This document shows, piece by piece, positions 40,787 to 49,604 of a DNA stretch of 64,000 nt; the stretch's first letter is position 1, and each line of letters opens with the position of its first letter. The notes under the pieces are model-generated. The model was not told the DNA's origin. It did no database searches and saw nothing but the letters and a program-made list of their open reading frames with translations. Position numbers and translations under genes: made by a program. Source of the DNA: Saccharibacillus qingshengii (GTDB taxonomy: Bacteria > Bacillota > Bacilli > Paenibacillales > Paenibacillaceae); assembly GCF_013185195.1 (NCBI RefSeq), contig NZ_JAAZWC010000003.1:124001-188000 (forward strand). The letters are read 5' to 3'.

Positions 40787-42452
40787 AGGACGGCGCGAAA
40801 TCGAACGCCTGCAGGCGATCGTGGAAGGACTCAACGACCGGATCGTCCGCGGACAGTTGAAGGAAGAGCGGATACTGAACGATTTTTCGGAAATGAATAA
40901 CGAGCTGGTCACGCTTCAGCGCCAGCTTGCCAAGAGCAACTGGGAGCTGCAGGAAGCCGTGCGCGAGGCCGAGAAAGCCAACGAAGCGAAAGATCGTTTC
41001 CTGGCCATGATCAGTCACGAATTCCGTACGCCCATGAATGCGATTCTGGGCATCACGGAGCTGCTTCGCGGCAGTGCGCTCGGCAGTACGCAGCAAGCAT
41101 GGACCGAGCTGATCGATGAGTCCGCGACCGAACTGCTCGGCATGGTCAACGATCTGCTGGACCTGTCCAAAAGCGAAGCGGGTGCCTTGACCATCGAAGC
41201 CAAACCGTTTGATCCGAGAACGGTTGTGGCTCACGTGGCGGAACTGCTCAAGCCCAAAGTCGATGCCAAGCGCAATCGGCTCGATTACCGGATCGATCCT
41301 TCGATCGCCTCGACGCTGCACGGAGATCCGACCCGGCTGCGCCAGATCCTGATCAATCTCGTCCACAACGCGAATGCTTTTACGGAAGAAGGCGATATCC
41401 GGATCGATATACGCCCGGGAACGAAGGATGCCGAGAGTATCCGCTTTGAGATTCAAGACAGCGGGATCGGCATTTCGGAGGCGAATCTCTCCAAACTGTT
41501 CAAGCCCTATTCGCAGACGGAAGCGGGCAAAACCAAAGCCGGGACCGGACTTGGCCTGATGATCTGCAAGTCGCTCGTCGATACGATGAAAGGCGAGATC
41601 GGGGTGTTCAGCCGGGAAAATGCCGGCTCGACTTTCTGGTTCGAAGTGAAGCTTCCGCCGGTCGAAACACCGGAGGCGTCGGCAGCTTCGCTCCATGCGG
41701 TTCCTTCGCTTGGAATGCCCGCGTCGGATATTCCGATCCTTGTCGTGGAAGACAATCCGATTAACAGCCGGGTGATCGGGATGCAGCTCAAGAAACTGGG
41801 ACTTGTGTCCGTGCAGATCGTAAGCAGCGGCCAGGCCGCCGTGGAAGCGTTTCTTGACCGCTCTTATGCGCTGATTCTGATGGATAAGAGAATGCCGGTG
41901 ATGGGAGGGATCGAAGCGACGCGGCGGATCCGCGAGCTGGAGCACGAAGCTTCGCGCAGACCCGTTCCGATTATCGCTTTGACGGGAGATTCGATCGACA
42001 GCGAGCGGGAAGCCTGTCTGGAAGCCGGCATGAACGATTTTCTGGGCAAGCCGGTCAATCTCGAAGCGCTGGGAGCCATGCTGCAAAAATGGATCCCCAA
42101 AGAAGCCGAGCCGATTCTTGATCTTGTCGTTGTGCAGGAGCTGGTCGGACTTGACGAAGGCGAAGAGCCGGAGGTTCTCCGCGCGCTTCTGGAAGTATAC
42201 GAGCAGGAAACGCCGGGGAAACTTGAACGCCTCGAAGAATGGGTATTGGCCGGAGCGTTCGAACAGGGGATCCGAGTTGCCCACAACCTGAAGTCCGGCA
42301 GCTTGAGTCTGGGCGTGAACCATTTTTCCCGCATGCTGGAACGGATCGAACATGCGCTTCGGCAGGACTGTATACAAGAAGCAAGAGACGTGCTGCCGAA
42401 GCTGCAGGGTGCTTACCAAGCCGCCTGCGCGGAACTGCGCCGGTTTGCCTGA
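40776..42452 (+). CDS. Soluble hybrid histidine kinase (HisKA-HATPase-REC-HPt) without sensor domain
   Basis: The 558-residue protein has an N-terminal coiled coil (1-70) and no sensor or membrane domain. HisKA has His81 in SHEFRTPMNA, HATPase_c has HNANAFTEEG, QDSGIGI and GTGLGLMIC, the receiver has Asp370 in LMDKRMPVMGG, and the C-terminal HPt has His503 in AHNLKSGSLSLGV. TTG 40776 lies 14 bases after GAAGGAGGA, inside the end of the B12 gene, so the two are cotranslated. The B12 protein is the natural sensory partner. A final DNA-binding regulator is not in the window. Confidence 0.9.
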   Translation: MEAEGRREIERLQAIVEGLNDRIVRGQLKEERILNDFSEMNNELVTLQRQLAKSNWELQEAVREAEKANEAKDRFLAMISHEFRTPMNAILGITELLRGSALGSTQQAWTELIDESATELLGMVNDLLDLSKSEAGALTIEAKPFDPRTVVAHVAELLKPKVDAKRNRLDYRIDPSIASTLHGDPTRLRQILINLVHNANAFTEEGDIRIDIRPGTKDAESIRFEIQDSGIGISEANLSKLFKPYSQTEAGKTKAGTGLGLMICKSLVDTMKGEIGVFSRENAGSTFWFEVKLPPVETPEASAASLHAVPSLGMPASDIPILVVEDNPINSRVIGMQLKKLGLVSVQIVSSGQAAVEAFLDRSYALILMDKRMPVMGGIEATRRIRELEHEASRRPVPIIALTGDSIDSEREACLEAGMNDFLGKPVNLEALGAMLQKWIPKEAEPILDLVVVQELVGLDEGEEPEVLRALLEVYEQETPGKLERLEEWVLAGAFEQGIRVAHNLKSGSLSLGVNHFSRMLERIEHALRQDCIQEARDVLPKLQGAYQAACAELRRFA

Positions 42453-42525
42453 ACGCCGGGCAGACCGGTTGTTTCGTCTGGAGCGCCGTGCCTACACCGG
42501 GAACTTACAAGAAGAGGAGATCAAT

Positions 42526-42954
42526 ATGCTGCAATCGGTAAAAGAACAAGCGCGCGACCCGAGAGTCGCCGCACTGCTGGAACTGTCGGTTTTTCCCGAT
42601 CCGGAACATACGGAGCGGGCGATTGCCTTCTATGAACAGGAAAAGGATGCGGAGCTGCTCGCTTATATTGAAAAAGGCGAAATGCTGGGCATCATCGGTT
42701 TCAGACCCGGCTCCGACAACGAATTGACGATTACGCATCTGGCTGTCGATCCCGGCAGCCGCGGACTCGGATACGGACGCGGCATGCTGCTCGAGCTCAT
42801 GGTCCGTGAACGTCCGGAACGCGTTGTCGTGGAAACCGACGAGGAAGCGGTGGATTTCTATCGCAGCGTCGGATTTTCCGTGATGAGCCTGGGGATAAGC
42901 GCAGCGGGACTCGAACGGTTTCACTGCCTATACGAGACGGAAGACGAAGAATAG
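42526..42954 (+). CDS. GNAT family N-acetyltransferase
   Basis: The 142-residue compact GNAT domain has LTITHLAVDPGSRGLGYGRGMLLEL (acetyl-CoA loop RGLGYGRG) and DFYRSVGFSVMSLG. ATG 42526 follows AAGAGGAGA at a 6-base spacing; the longer frame through the end of the kinase gene is spurious. It lies 73 bases after the hybrid kinase, so it may be read from the same transcript, and a terminator follows. The substrate is unknown. Confidence 0.85.
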   Translation: MLQSVKEQARDPRVAALLELSVFPDPEHTERAIAFYEQEKDAELLAYIEKGEMLGIIGFRPGSDNELTITHLAVDPGSRGLGYGRGMLLELMVRERPERVVVETDEEAVDFYRSVGFSVMSLGISAAGLERFHCLYETEDEE

Positions 42955-42972
42955 TTTCGGTAGGTTTGATCC

Positions 42973-43001
42973 AGCCTTTTCCTTAAGGGAAAAGGCTTTT
43001 T
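42973..43001 (+). terminator. Intrinsic terminator of the photoreceptor-kinase-GNAT unit
   Basis: Stem AGCCTTTTCC/GGAAAAGGCT with TTAA loop and TTTTT. Confidence 0.88.
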
Positions 43002-43029
43002 GCCTACCCGGATTCCGCATATCGCCGGG

Positions 43030-43091
43030 TTGACAGCAATAGTCAAAACCTTTATAGTTTCACTGTCGAACAATTTCATTATCGAACTGTT
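43030..43091 (+). promoter_or_regulatory. MarR-MMPL operon promoter and likely operator
   Basis: TTGACA (43030-43035), a 17-base spacer and TATAGT (43053-43058) form a near-consensus sigma-A promoter. Just downstream, AACAATT (43069-43075) and AACTGTT (43085-43091) form an imperfect inverted repeat, and TCGAAC occurs twice (43066 and 43082). This placement suits repression by the MarR protein. Confidence 0.7.
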
Positions 43092-43140
43092 TTGTGCCGC
43101 TAATCGGACAGGCTTCGCATAAGCAAAGGAGGAGTAGAGG

Positions 43141-43629
43141 ATGGACGAACGGATTCGCAAAGATCCCGAACTGCCGGCCGTGGACGCCAAAAAGCTGATC
43201 AATCGGTTTCTTGAATCCTGGCTGGCCATCGAAAGAGAGATGGGATTGGTCGTGCGCAGACAAATGCAGGAAGACTTGACGAACGATCAGTATTATCTGC
43301 TTCAACACATTATGCAGTGCGGTCCCCGAACCTCGTCGGAACTGGCCGAAACGTTCAAAGTGGTCAAAAGTTCCATTACCGCAATCGTGACAAGGTTGGT
43401 GGACCGAGGTTTGATCGAGCGAACGCGCAGCGAAGAAGACCGCCGGGAAGTTTATTTGTCGTTAACCGAGCACGGGCAGCGAATCGCCGAGCAGGTCGAG
43501 CGGCGTATCTCGGAATCGGTCGGCGGCTATTTGAGTCATTTTGAACAAAAAGAAATCGAAATGGTCATGTCGGCATTCGAAAAGCTGGCCCGACTGGTCA
43601 TTGAAGACGGAGGCAGAGAGAAAGAATGA
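43141..43629 (+). CDS. MarR family repressor of the MMPL transporter
   Basis: The 162-residue winged-helix protein has NDQYYLLQHIMQCGPRTSSELAE, the recognition helix KSSITAIVTRLVDRGLI and the wing RTRSEEDRREVYLSLTEHG. ATG 43141 has AAAGGAGGAG upstream. It overlaps the transporter gene by ATGA, so the pair forms a classic autoregulated MarR-efflux operon. The ligand is unknown. Confidence 0.9.
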   Translation: MDERIRKDPELPAVDAKKLINRFLESWLAIEREMGLVVRRQMQEDLTNDQYYLLQHIMQCGPRTSSELAETFKVVKSSITAIVTRLVDRGLIERTRSEEDRREVYLSLTEHGQRIAEQVERRISESVGGYLSHFEQKEIEMVMSAFEKLARLVIEDGGREKE

Positions 43630-46600
43630 GAACCATACTGAAAGCCAGGTGGCTGGTCCTGCTGATTTGGATCGCGGCAGCGGTCGGATTGTTCCTGACG
43701 GCGCCGTCGATGTCGGATCTGGTTCGGGAAAAAGGCGGGATTTCCGTACCCGAAGGCTATACGTCGACCGAAGCTTCGGCGATTCTCCGCGAGCTGGCCG
43801 CCCAGGAAGGCGGAGCGGAAGGAACAACGATCGCGCTCGTATTCCACAATCCCGACGGTTTGACCGCCGCGGAGAAGAAGCAGGCCGAAGAGGCCGTAAA
43901 CGCAGTCGAGAAAAACAAAAAAGAGCTGCATGTCACGTCAATTCTCAGTCCGTTTGAACAGCCGGAGCTGAAAGAGCAGATGATTTCGGCCAACGGGCAG
44001 ACTATTCTCGTTTCGCTTACCGCCGAAGTGGCGGAAGGCGAAGCGGCGGAAGTTCAAAGCGGACTCGAAGAAACGCTGGCTCCTTACGAAGTCGCGCATT
44101 ATCTGACGGGCCAATCGCTGATCAACGAAGATACGGTGCGCAGTTCGGAAGAAGGTTTGAAGAAGTCGGAGTATATTACCGTCGTCTTTATCCTGCTGAT
44201 TCTGGTGCTCGTGTTCCGGTCGGTCGTGGCACCGTTTGTCCCGCTGCTGACCGTAGGACTCAGCTACATCGTTTCCCAGAGTATCGTCTCGTTCCTCGTG
44301 GACCGATTCGATTTCCCTTTGTCGAACTTTACGCAGATCTTCATGGTTGCCGTGATGTTCGGGATCGGGACGGACTACTGCATTCTGCTCATCAGCCGGT
44401 TCAAGGAAGAGATGGGCCATACGGATAACAAGTGGGATGCGATCGTCGAAACGTACCGGACCGCAGGACGCACCGTTATCGTATCGGGACTTGCGGTGCT
44501 GGTCGGCTTCGCGGCAATCGGTTTGTCGCAGTTCATGCTGTACCGCTCCGCCGTGGCGGTTGCCGTCGGTATCGCAGTCATGCTGCTGGCGATGGTAACG
44601 ATCGTGCCGTTCTTTATGGCGGTACTCGGACAAAAGCTGTTCTGGCCTTCGCGCAAAGCGATCGGCCACAGCGAAAACCGGCTGTGGGGCTGGGCGGGCC
44701 GCTTCTCGATGAAACGGCCGTGGGCGGCGATGCTGATCGTGCTGGCCGTTACGCTGCCTTTCCTGCTGACGTACAGCGGCAAGCTGTCGTTCAACAGTCT
44801 GGAAGAAATCCCGGGCAACTACGAATCGGTACAGGGCTTTAATATTATTGCGGACAGCTTCGGCGCGGGACAGGCGATGCCGGCCAAGATCGTGATTCAA
44901 AACGATCAAAAAATGGATAACGCCGAATATGTCGCAATCGCCGAACGGATCAGCCGTGAGGTATCGAAAGTGGACGGCGTAGACAGCGTACGCAGCGCAA
45001 GCCGTCCGACCGGCGAAGAAATTTCGGACTTCAGCGTGGCCGATCAGGCCGGAACGCTGAAGGAAGGACTGGGCGAAGCGGGCGACGGCCTGACCAAAAT
45101 CCAAGACGGATTGTCCGATGCGAGCAAACAGCTGAGCGACAATGCGCCGCAGATCCAGGAAGCCGCAGACGGAGCGAACGAGCTGGTCAGCGGTACGGAA
45201 GAGCTGAAGACCGGCGTCACGCAGCTCGGCGACGGCTTGGCGCAGATCGAGACCGGTATCCGATCCGGCGCTTCCGGCGCGGGTGACCTGCAGACGGGAC
45301 TTGCGCAGATGAAAGCAAGCGCGCAGCAGTTGGCCGATGCGCACGCGCAGCTGCTGAGCGGGTATCAGCAGGTAGGTACAGGGCTTACGGCGCTTGACGG
45401 CGGCATGTCCCAAATCGGCGACCAGCTGAACGCTTTGTCCGGCGCGCTTGCCGGTGTTCAGAGCCGCTTCGGCAGCTTGGAACAGAAATTCCCGGCACTG
45501 CTGCAGGACGCCGATTATCTGACGATTCGCGGCACGGTTACCCAGACCGGTCAGGGAGCTGCGGCACTGGCCGACGCTTTCGGCCAAGTTCAGGGTCAGG
45601 TGACGCAGGTTGCGGCCGGAATCGGGCAGGCCAATCAGGGATACGCGCAGGCGATCGACGGCCAGAACCAATTGACGGGCGGCTTCGATCAGCTGATTGC
45701 GGGTATCGAACAGCTGCAAAGCGGCCTGAACCAGGCTGCCGACGGCCAGGGTGAGATCGTCGGACAGGTACCGTCGATTACCGGCGGCCTGGATCAGCTG
45801 CAGGGCGGCCAGAAGCAGTTGGGCCAAGGATTCCTCGATTTGTCCGACCAGCTGACGCAGCTGACGGACGGACTCGATCAGAGCGTCGACGGTCTCAAAA
45901 AAGTCGGAGACGGCCTCGGTTCGGCGGAAGACTATCTGACGCAGCTGCAGGAAAATTCCGACTCCGAGCTGGGCGGTTGGTTTATTCCGCAGGAAGCGCT
46001 GGAGAATGAAGATTTCCAGCAGGTCTTCGACAATTACATGTCCAAAGACCGCAAGATCATGACGCTTGACGTCGTGTTGGCGGACAATCCGTACAGCACC
46101 GAAGCGCTGGCCAAAGTCGACGATATCCGCGCCGCGGTCGACCGCGGTACACAGGATACGGCACTGGAACAGGCCGATGTGGCAATCAGCGGCGTGACGA
46201 GTACATTTGCCGATCTGCAGACCGTATCCAATGCGGATTACAGCCGTACCGTGTACTTGATGATGGGCGGGATCCTGATCATTCTGATTCTGCTGCTGCG
46301 CTCGATCATCATGCCGCTGTACCTCATGCTCTCGCTGTTTGTGACGTATTACGCCGCTCTCGGCGTAACGGAAGCCATCTTCGTGAACATGCTCGGCTAT
46401 TCGGGGATTACGTGGACGACGCCGTTCTTCGGCTTCGTTATGCTGATCGCACTCGGAGTCGATTACAGCATCTTCCTGATGGACCGTTTCAACGAGCACC
46501 GCGACCTCGATCCGAAAGAAGCGATTGTACACGCCATGCGCAATATGGGAACGGTCATCTTGTCGGCCGTCTTGATTCTGAGCGGAACGTTCGCTTCGAT

Positions 46601-46766
46601 GATTCCGTCCGGCGTGCTCTCGATGATGCAGATCGCCACGGTCGTATTGGCGGGACTTGTAATCTATGCCCTGTTCATGCTGCCTTTCTTCGTGCCTGTG
46701 ATGGTGAAGACGTTCGGCAAAGCCAACTGGTGGCCGTTTCGGATGAAGGAAGACGGGGAGAGATAG
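43626..46766 (+). CDS. MMPL/RND family exporter with YhgE-like coiled-coil repeat domain
   Basis: The 1046-residue protein has two blocks of six membrane helices (about 180-400 and 870-1030) with the RND motifs GIGTDYCILLISRF and ALGVDYSIFLMDRF. Between them lies a long extracellular region (about 470-780) made of repeats such as GxxQLxxGLxQ, which also occur in YhgE/Pip and ESX-associated proteins. MMPL proteins export lipids, peptides or hydrophobic drugs. ATG 43626 overlaps marR, so repression by the neighbour is likely. The substrate is not evident. Confidence 0.9.
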   Translation: MRTILKARWLVLLIWIAAAVGLFLTAPSMSDLVREKGGISVPEGYTSTEASAILRELAAQEGGAEGTTIALVFHNPDGLTAAEKKQAEEAVNAVEKNKKELHVTSILSPFEQPELKEQMISANGQTILVSLTAEVAEGEAAEVQSGLEETLAPYEVAHYLTGQSLINEDTVRSSEEGLKKSEYITVVFILLILVLVFRSVVAPFVPLLTVGLSYIVSQSIVSFLVDRFDFPLSNFTQIFMVAVMFGIGTDYCILLISRFKEEMGHTDNKWDAIVETYRTAGRTVIVSGLAVLVGFAAIGLSQFMLYRSAVAVAVGIAVMLLAMVTIVPFFMAVLGQKLFWPSRKAIGHSENRLWGWAGRFSMKRPWAAMLIVLAVTLPFLLTYSGKLSFNSLEEIPGNYESVQGFNIIADSFGAGQAMPAKIVIQNDQKMDNAEYVAIAERISREVSKVDGVDSVRSASRPTGEEISDFSVADQAGTLKEGLGEAGDGLTKIQDGLSDASKQLSDNAPQIQEAADGANELVSGTEELKTGVTQLGDGLAQIETGIRSGASGAGDLQTGLAQMKASAQQLADAHAQLLSGYQQVGTGLTALDGGMSQIGDQLNALSGALAGVQSRFGSLEQKFPALLQDADYLTIRGTVTQTGQGAAALADAFGQVQGQVTQVAAGIGQANQGYAQAIDGQNQLTGGFDQLIAGIEQLQSGLNQAADGQGEIVGQVPSITGGLDQLQGGQKQLGQGFLDLSDQLTQLTDGLDQSVDGLKKVGDGLGSAEDYLTQLQENSDSELGGWFIPQEALENEDFQQVFDNYMSKDRKIMTLDVVLADNPYSTEALAKVDDIRAAVDRGTQDTALEQADVAISGVTSTFADLQTVSNADYSRTVYLMMGGILIILILLLRSIIMPLYLMLSLFVTYYAALGVTEAIFVNMLGYSGITWTTPFFGFVMLIALGVDYSIFLMDRFNEHRDLDPKEAIVHAMRNMGTVILSAVLILSGTFASMIPSGVLSMMQIATVVLAGLVIYALFMLPFFVPVMVKTFGKANWWPFRMKEDGER

Positions 46767-46841
46767 AAGACTTGGAAGCGGGGACTTAAAACCTGTAAGA
46801 ATCAGAGCGTAGTCCCCCTGCGAAAGATAAAAGTAACAAAA

Positions 46842-46876
46842 AGCCGCTTCCCCGGCATAGGGGAGCGGCTCTTTTT
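46842..46876 (+). terminator. Intrinsic terminator of the MarR-MMPL operon
   Basis: Stem AGCCGCTTCCCC/GGGGAGCGGCT with GGCATA loop, then CTTTTT. Confidence 0.88.
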
Positions 46877-46909
46877 GATTTACCAAACCGTGGACAAAAG
46901 CTGACAGAC

Positions 46910-47108
46910 AGGTTTTTGCCGTAATAACTGCAGGAAGACACTTATTTTTGCGAAACAGCCGATTGAATCAAAAATAACGGCGTGACGACACTTATTTGGC
47001 GTGAAAAGGGGCTTTGACTCGTTTTTCGCTTAAATAGGTGTTCCTACGCAGCTATTTGAGCAGGAGCAGGCAGAAGGAGGTAAATAACGGTTCCTACGCA
47101 GCTATTTG
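46910..47108. repeat. AT-rich intergenic repeat cluster
   Basis: In the 530-base gap between the MMPL and GTPase genes, two units share a core: AAATAGGTGTTCCTACGCAG-CTATTTG at 47032-47058 and AAATAACGGTTCCTACGCAG-CTATTTG at 47082-47108. The AAATAG/CTATTT ends can pair. Upstream, GACACTTATTT occurs twice (about 46937 and 46987). The repeats are AT-rich against GC-rich surroundings. No coding frame uses them, and 47109-47296 shows nothing further. Confidence 0.65.
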
Positions 47109-47296
47109 GACGAGAACAGGACAGAGCAGCTCCCATTCGGCGGATCAGCGAAGAGTTCACCGAATTAACGGGATTCGTCGCCTTACCGGGAATCGATGAA
47201 TAGGCATTCGCCGTCTCCACCTGCCGTCTCTACCTCCAATCTCCGCCCGGCTCTTCTGCCCACAGTTGAGCCCCCTTCCCAGACTGCCGCTTCTAT

Positions 47297-49291
47297 CTAC
47301 AAAGCGCCTCTCGCGCTCAGGATATACGCCGCTTCATCCAGCGGATTGACGCCGACTCGCCGGCGTGAGGCTTCGGTTCCGGGAGGAGCTTCCTGATAAC
47401 CGTCAAAAGAAGCGGTCAGTATGCCTTTGCCCGAAGTGAAAGAGCGCAGTTCGACGGCGTAGTCCAGCGAAGTGGCGGCCGGAATCCGGCCTTCGATGTA
47501 GAATCGTTCGCCTTCCGCGAAAGGGGGGTCGAATTCGGCGCGCATACGGGACAAATCGCTGAGAACGCGGCCCGCATTGGCCTCGGGCACCGAAATGCGA
47601 AAGCGCAGGACAGGCTCAAGCAGCTTGGTGCCGCCGGAGGCCAGCGCATTCATGATGCCCATGGGCGTCGCGATCACGAAGTCGAGCGGGTGCGTATGCC
47701 AGACGTGGCTCTGGCCGTAAGTCAGCGTAACAATCAGATCGGTGACCTGCCAACCGAACAATCCCTGCTTGAGCGCTTCCGGGACACGGCGCCGGACCTC
47801 GTTTTGATACGATGGCAGGATGTCGTCGGCGCGGGCAAGCGAACGGTAGACCAGCCCGCTGCCGCGTTCGCCCGGCTCGACGGTGAAGTGCATGATCGCC
47901 CAGCACGGCTTGGGAGCGAGGTAGGCGACGCGTCCTTCGCAGAGCTGCGCCGGTGTTTCCTTGTAGATCACGGCCGGAGGACCGAAGTCGACGTTTAGAC
48001 CGAAGCGCGAGCGCAGGGTGCTTCCGAGTACTTCGAGCTGAATAGCGCCCATCATGCGCACATGGAGTTCGCGCAGCTCCGGCATCCAGGCCAAGCCGAG
48101 GAGAGGATCTTCATCCGTCAGTTCGCGCAGCGCTTCGGCGGTGCGCGTATAATCGGTATCGGTTTCGGGAAGGACCCGGGCCGTCAGCAGCGGTACAGCG
48201 AGCTGGGGCGTCTTCGGAACAAGCGCCGGATCGCCGATGATATCGCCGATCGCCGCTTCGCTCAGACCGTACACGGCGGCAACATCGCCGGCTGAGATCT
48301 CGCCGGTATCGATTTTTTTCAAGCCGTCGAGTACCCGGATTTGAGCGATCTTCTCTTCGCTCTCCCGGCCGTGCATTCGCACGATATCGCGGTTGCGCAA
48401 ACTTCCGCCGTACAGGCGAATCCAGACAGCGCGTCCCATGGCGCGATCCCGTTCGACTTTGAACACGATGCCCGCAAGATCCGGCTTGGGCGCGGGAGTA
48501 GGCAGGAAAGCCAGCATAGCATCGAGCAGCTCCTCAATGCCGACTCCGCGCTGCGAGCATCCGCAGCACACCGGGAAGACCTGGCTGGCGGCGGTTCCTT
48601 CCGCAATCCTGCTCGCTGCCTCGTCGGCATCCGGGATATCGCCTTCGACGTAGCGCAGCAGCAGCTCTTCGTCGAACTCGGCCAGCTTCTCGGCCGCGGC
48701 GGTGCGGAACGCCAAATCTTCGTTTTGCGCAGGAGCAGCAGAATCGGAAGCGTGTGCCCATAACGTCTCGGTCCCGGTAAAAGCTCCGTCTTCGCCATAC
48801 AACGGCCGCTGCACCGGCAGTGCCGACGGAGACAGCAGACGGGTGATATCGCCAAGCGTCCGCTCGAATGAAGCTCCGATCCGGTCAAGCTTGTTGACGT
48901 AGATCAAAGTCGGCACGTTCAGCAGGCGCAGCGCCTGCCACAGCACTTCCGTCTGGGCTTGTACGCCTTCGGCGGCGGATACGATCAGCACGGCGCCGTC
49001 CATCACACCCAGCGTGCGCTCCACCTCGGCCAGGAAATCGGCGTGACCGGGCGTATCGATCAAGTTGAACCGAGTTCCTTTCCAGATCAGCGACGCGGAA
49101 GCCGCTTTTACGGAGATGCCGCGTTCCCGCTCTATATCAAGCGAATCGGTGGAAGTGGTGCCTTCGTCGACGCTGCCGGCCGCGCGGATACTTCCGCTGC
49201 GCTGCAGCATGTGTTCGGTTGTCGTCGTCTTGCCCGCATCGATATGGGCAAAGACTCCGATATTTCGGACTTCGGAATAAACGCTTGAGAT
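47297..49291 (-). CDS. Tet(M)/EF-G-like ribosomal protection GTPase with AUC start
   Basis: The 664-residue protein has G1 GVFAHIDAGKT, switch I RERGISV, DTPGHADF and NKLD, then EF-G domains II to V as in Tet(M)/Tet(O). The P-loop lies upstream of the first ATG (49210), so translation must start earlier. No ATG, GTG or TTG exists in frame; GAGGGG (49303-49298) stands 6 bases before ATC 49291, giving an N-terminus ISSVYSEVRNIGVFA. Whether it confers tetracycline resistance cannot be told from sequence; chromosomal relatives often have a ribosome-rescue-like role. Monocistronic. Confidence 0.8.
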   Translation of the reverse strand: MSSVYSEVRNIGVFAHIDAGKTTTTEHMLQRSGSIRAAGSVDEGTTSTDSLDIERERGISVKAASASLIWKGTRFNLIDTPGHADFLAEVERTLGVMDGAVLIVSAAEGVQAQTEVLWQALRLLNVPTLIYVNKLDRIGASFERTLGDITRLLSPSALPVQRPLYGEDGAFTGTETLWAHASDSAAPAQNEDLAFRTAAAEKLAEFDEELLLRYVEGDIPDADEAASRIAEGTAASQVFPVCCGCSQRGVGIEELLDAMLAFLPTPAPKPDLAGIVFKVERDRAMGRAVWIRLYGGSLRNRDIVRMHGRESEEKIAQIRVLDGLKKIDTGEISAGDVAAVYGLSEAAIGDIIGDPALVPKTPQLAVPLLTARVLPETDTDYTRTAEALRELTDEDPLLGLAWMPELRELHVRMMGAIQLEVLGSTLRSRFGLNVDFGPPAVIYKETPAQLCEGRVAYLAPKPCWAIMHFTVEPGERGSGLVYRSLARADDILPSYQNEVRRRVPEALKQGLFGWQVTDLIVTLTYGQSHVWHTHPLDFVIATPMGIMNALASGGTKLLEPVLRFRISVPEANAGRVLSDLSRMRAEFDPPFAEGERFYIEGRIPAATSLDYAVELRSFTSGKGILTASFDGYQEAPPGTEASRRRVGVNPLDEAAYILSARGAL

Positions 49292-49604
49292 AAGAAACCC
49301 CTCGATTCTGTCAAAATTGGATGCCGGATAACCGCTGTGGTTCGGAGTCTTTATTGTACCACGGCGGAGGCCCGGGGCGTCGGTTCGCCGCCCCGAAGCT
49401 TGGATACAAACGGCAGTCGCGTCATAAGCGGTTTCGGTTCGTGCGAAGATTAAGAGAAAGAACTGTCCGTTTAGGCACCGAATGTTTAAAGTCTGCCATT
49501 GGGCCGCTCAATCTTCCGCTTTCTGGGTAAATGGGTAAAGACGAAGGTTGTCCGCCTGAACACGGGCAGCCGGCGATAGCGAATACCGGGAGGAATGAAC
49601 GCGC
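49292..49604. other. Intergenic region upstream of two divergent genes
   Basis: The 313 bases between the GTPase and GH13 genes hold only the two SD sequences (GAGGGG for the GTPase, GGGAGG for the GH13 gene). I see no convincing promoter, cre site or hairpin. Confidence 0.5.

Noticed and set aside
43938-46886. A 982-codon open frame antisense to the MMPL gene
   Set aside because: Same cause as other antisense frames. It covers the repeat domain, has no SD, and the true gene has clear motifs and coupling to marR.
49132-49314. TTG start at 49314 as the beginning of the Tet(M)-like GTPase
   Set aside because: It is in a different frame from the P-loop and lacks an SD; it would need a frameshift. 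ATC 49291 with GAGGGG is simpler.
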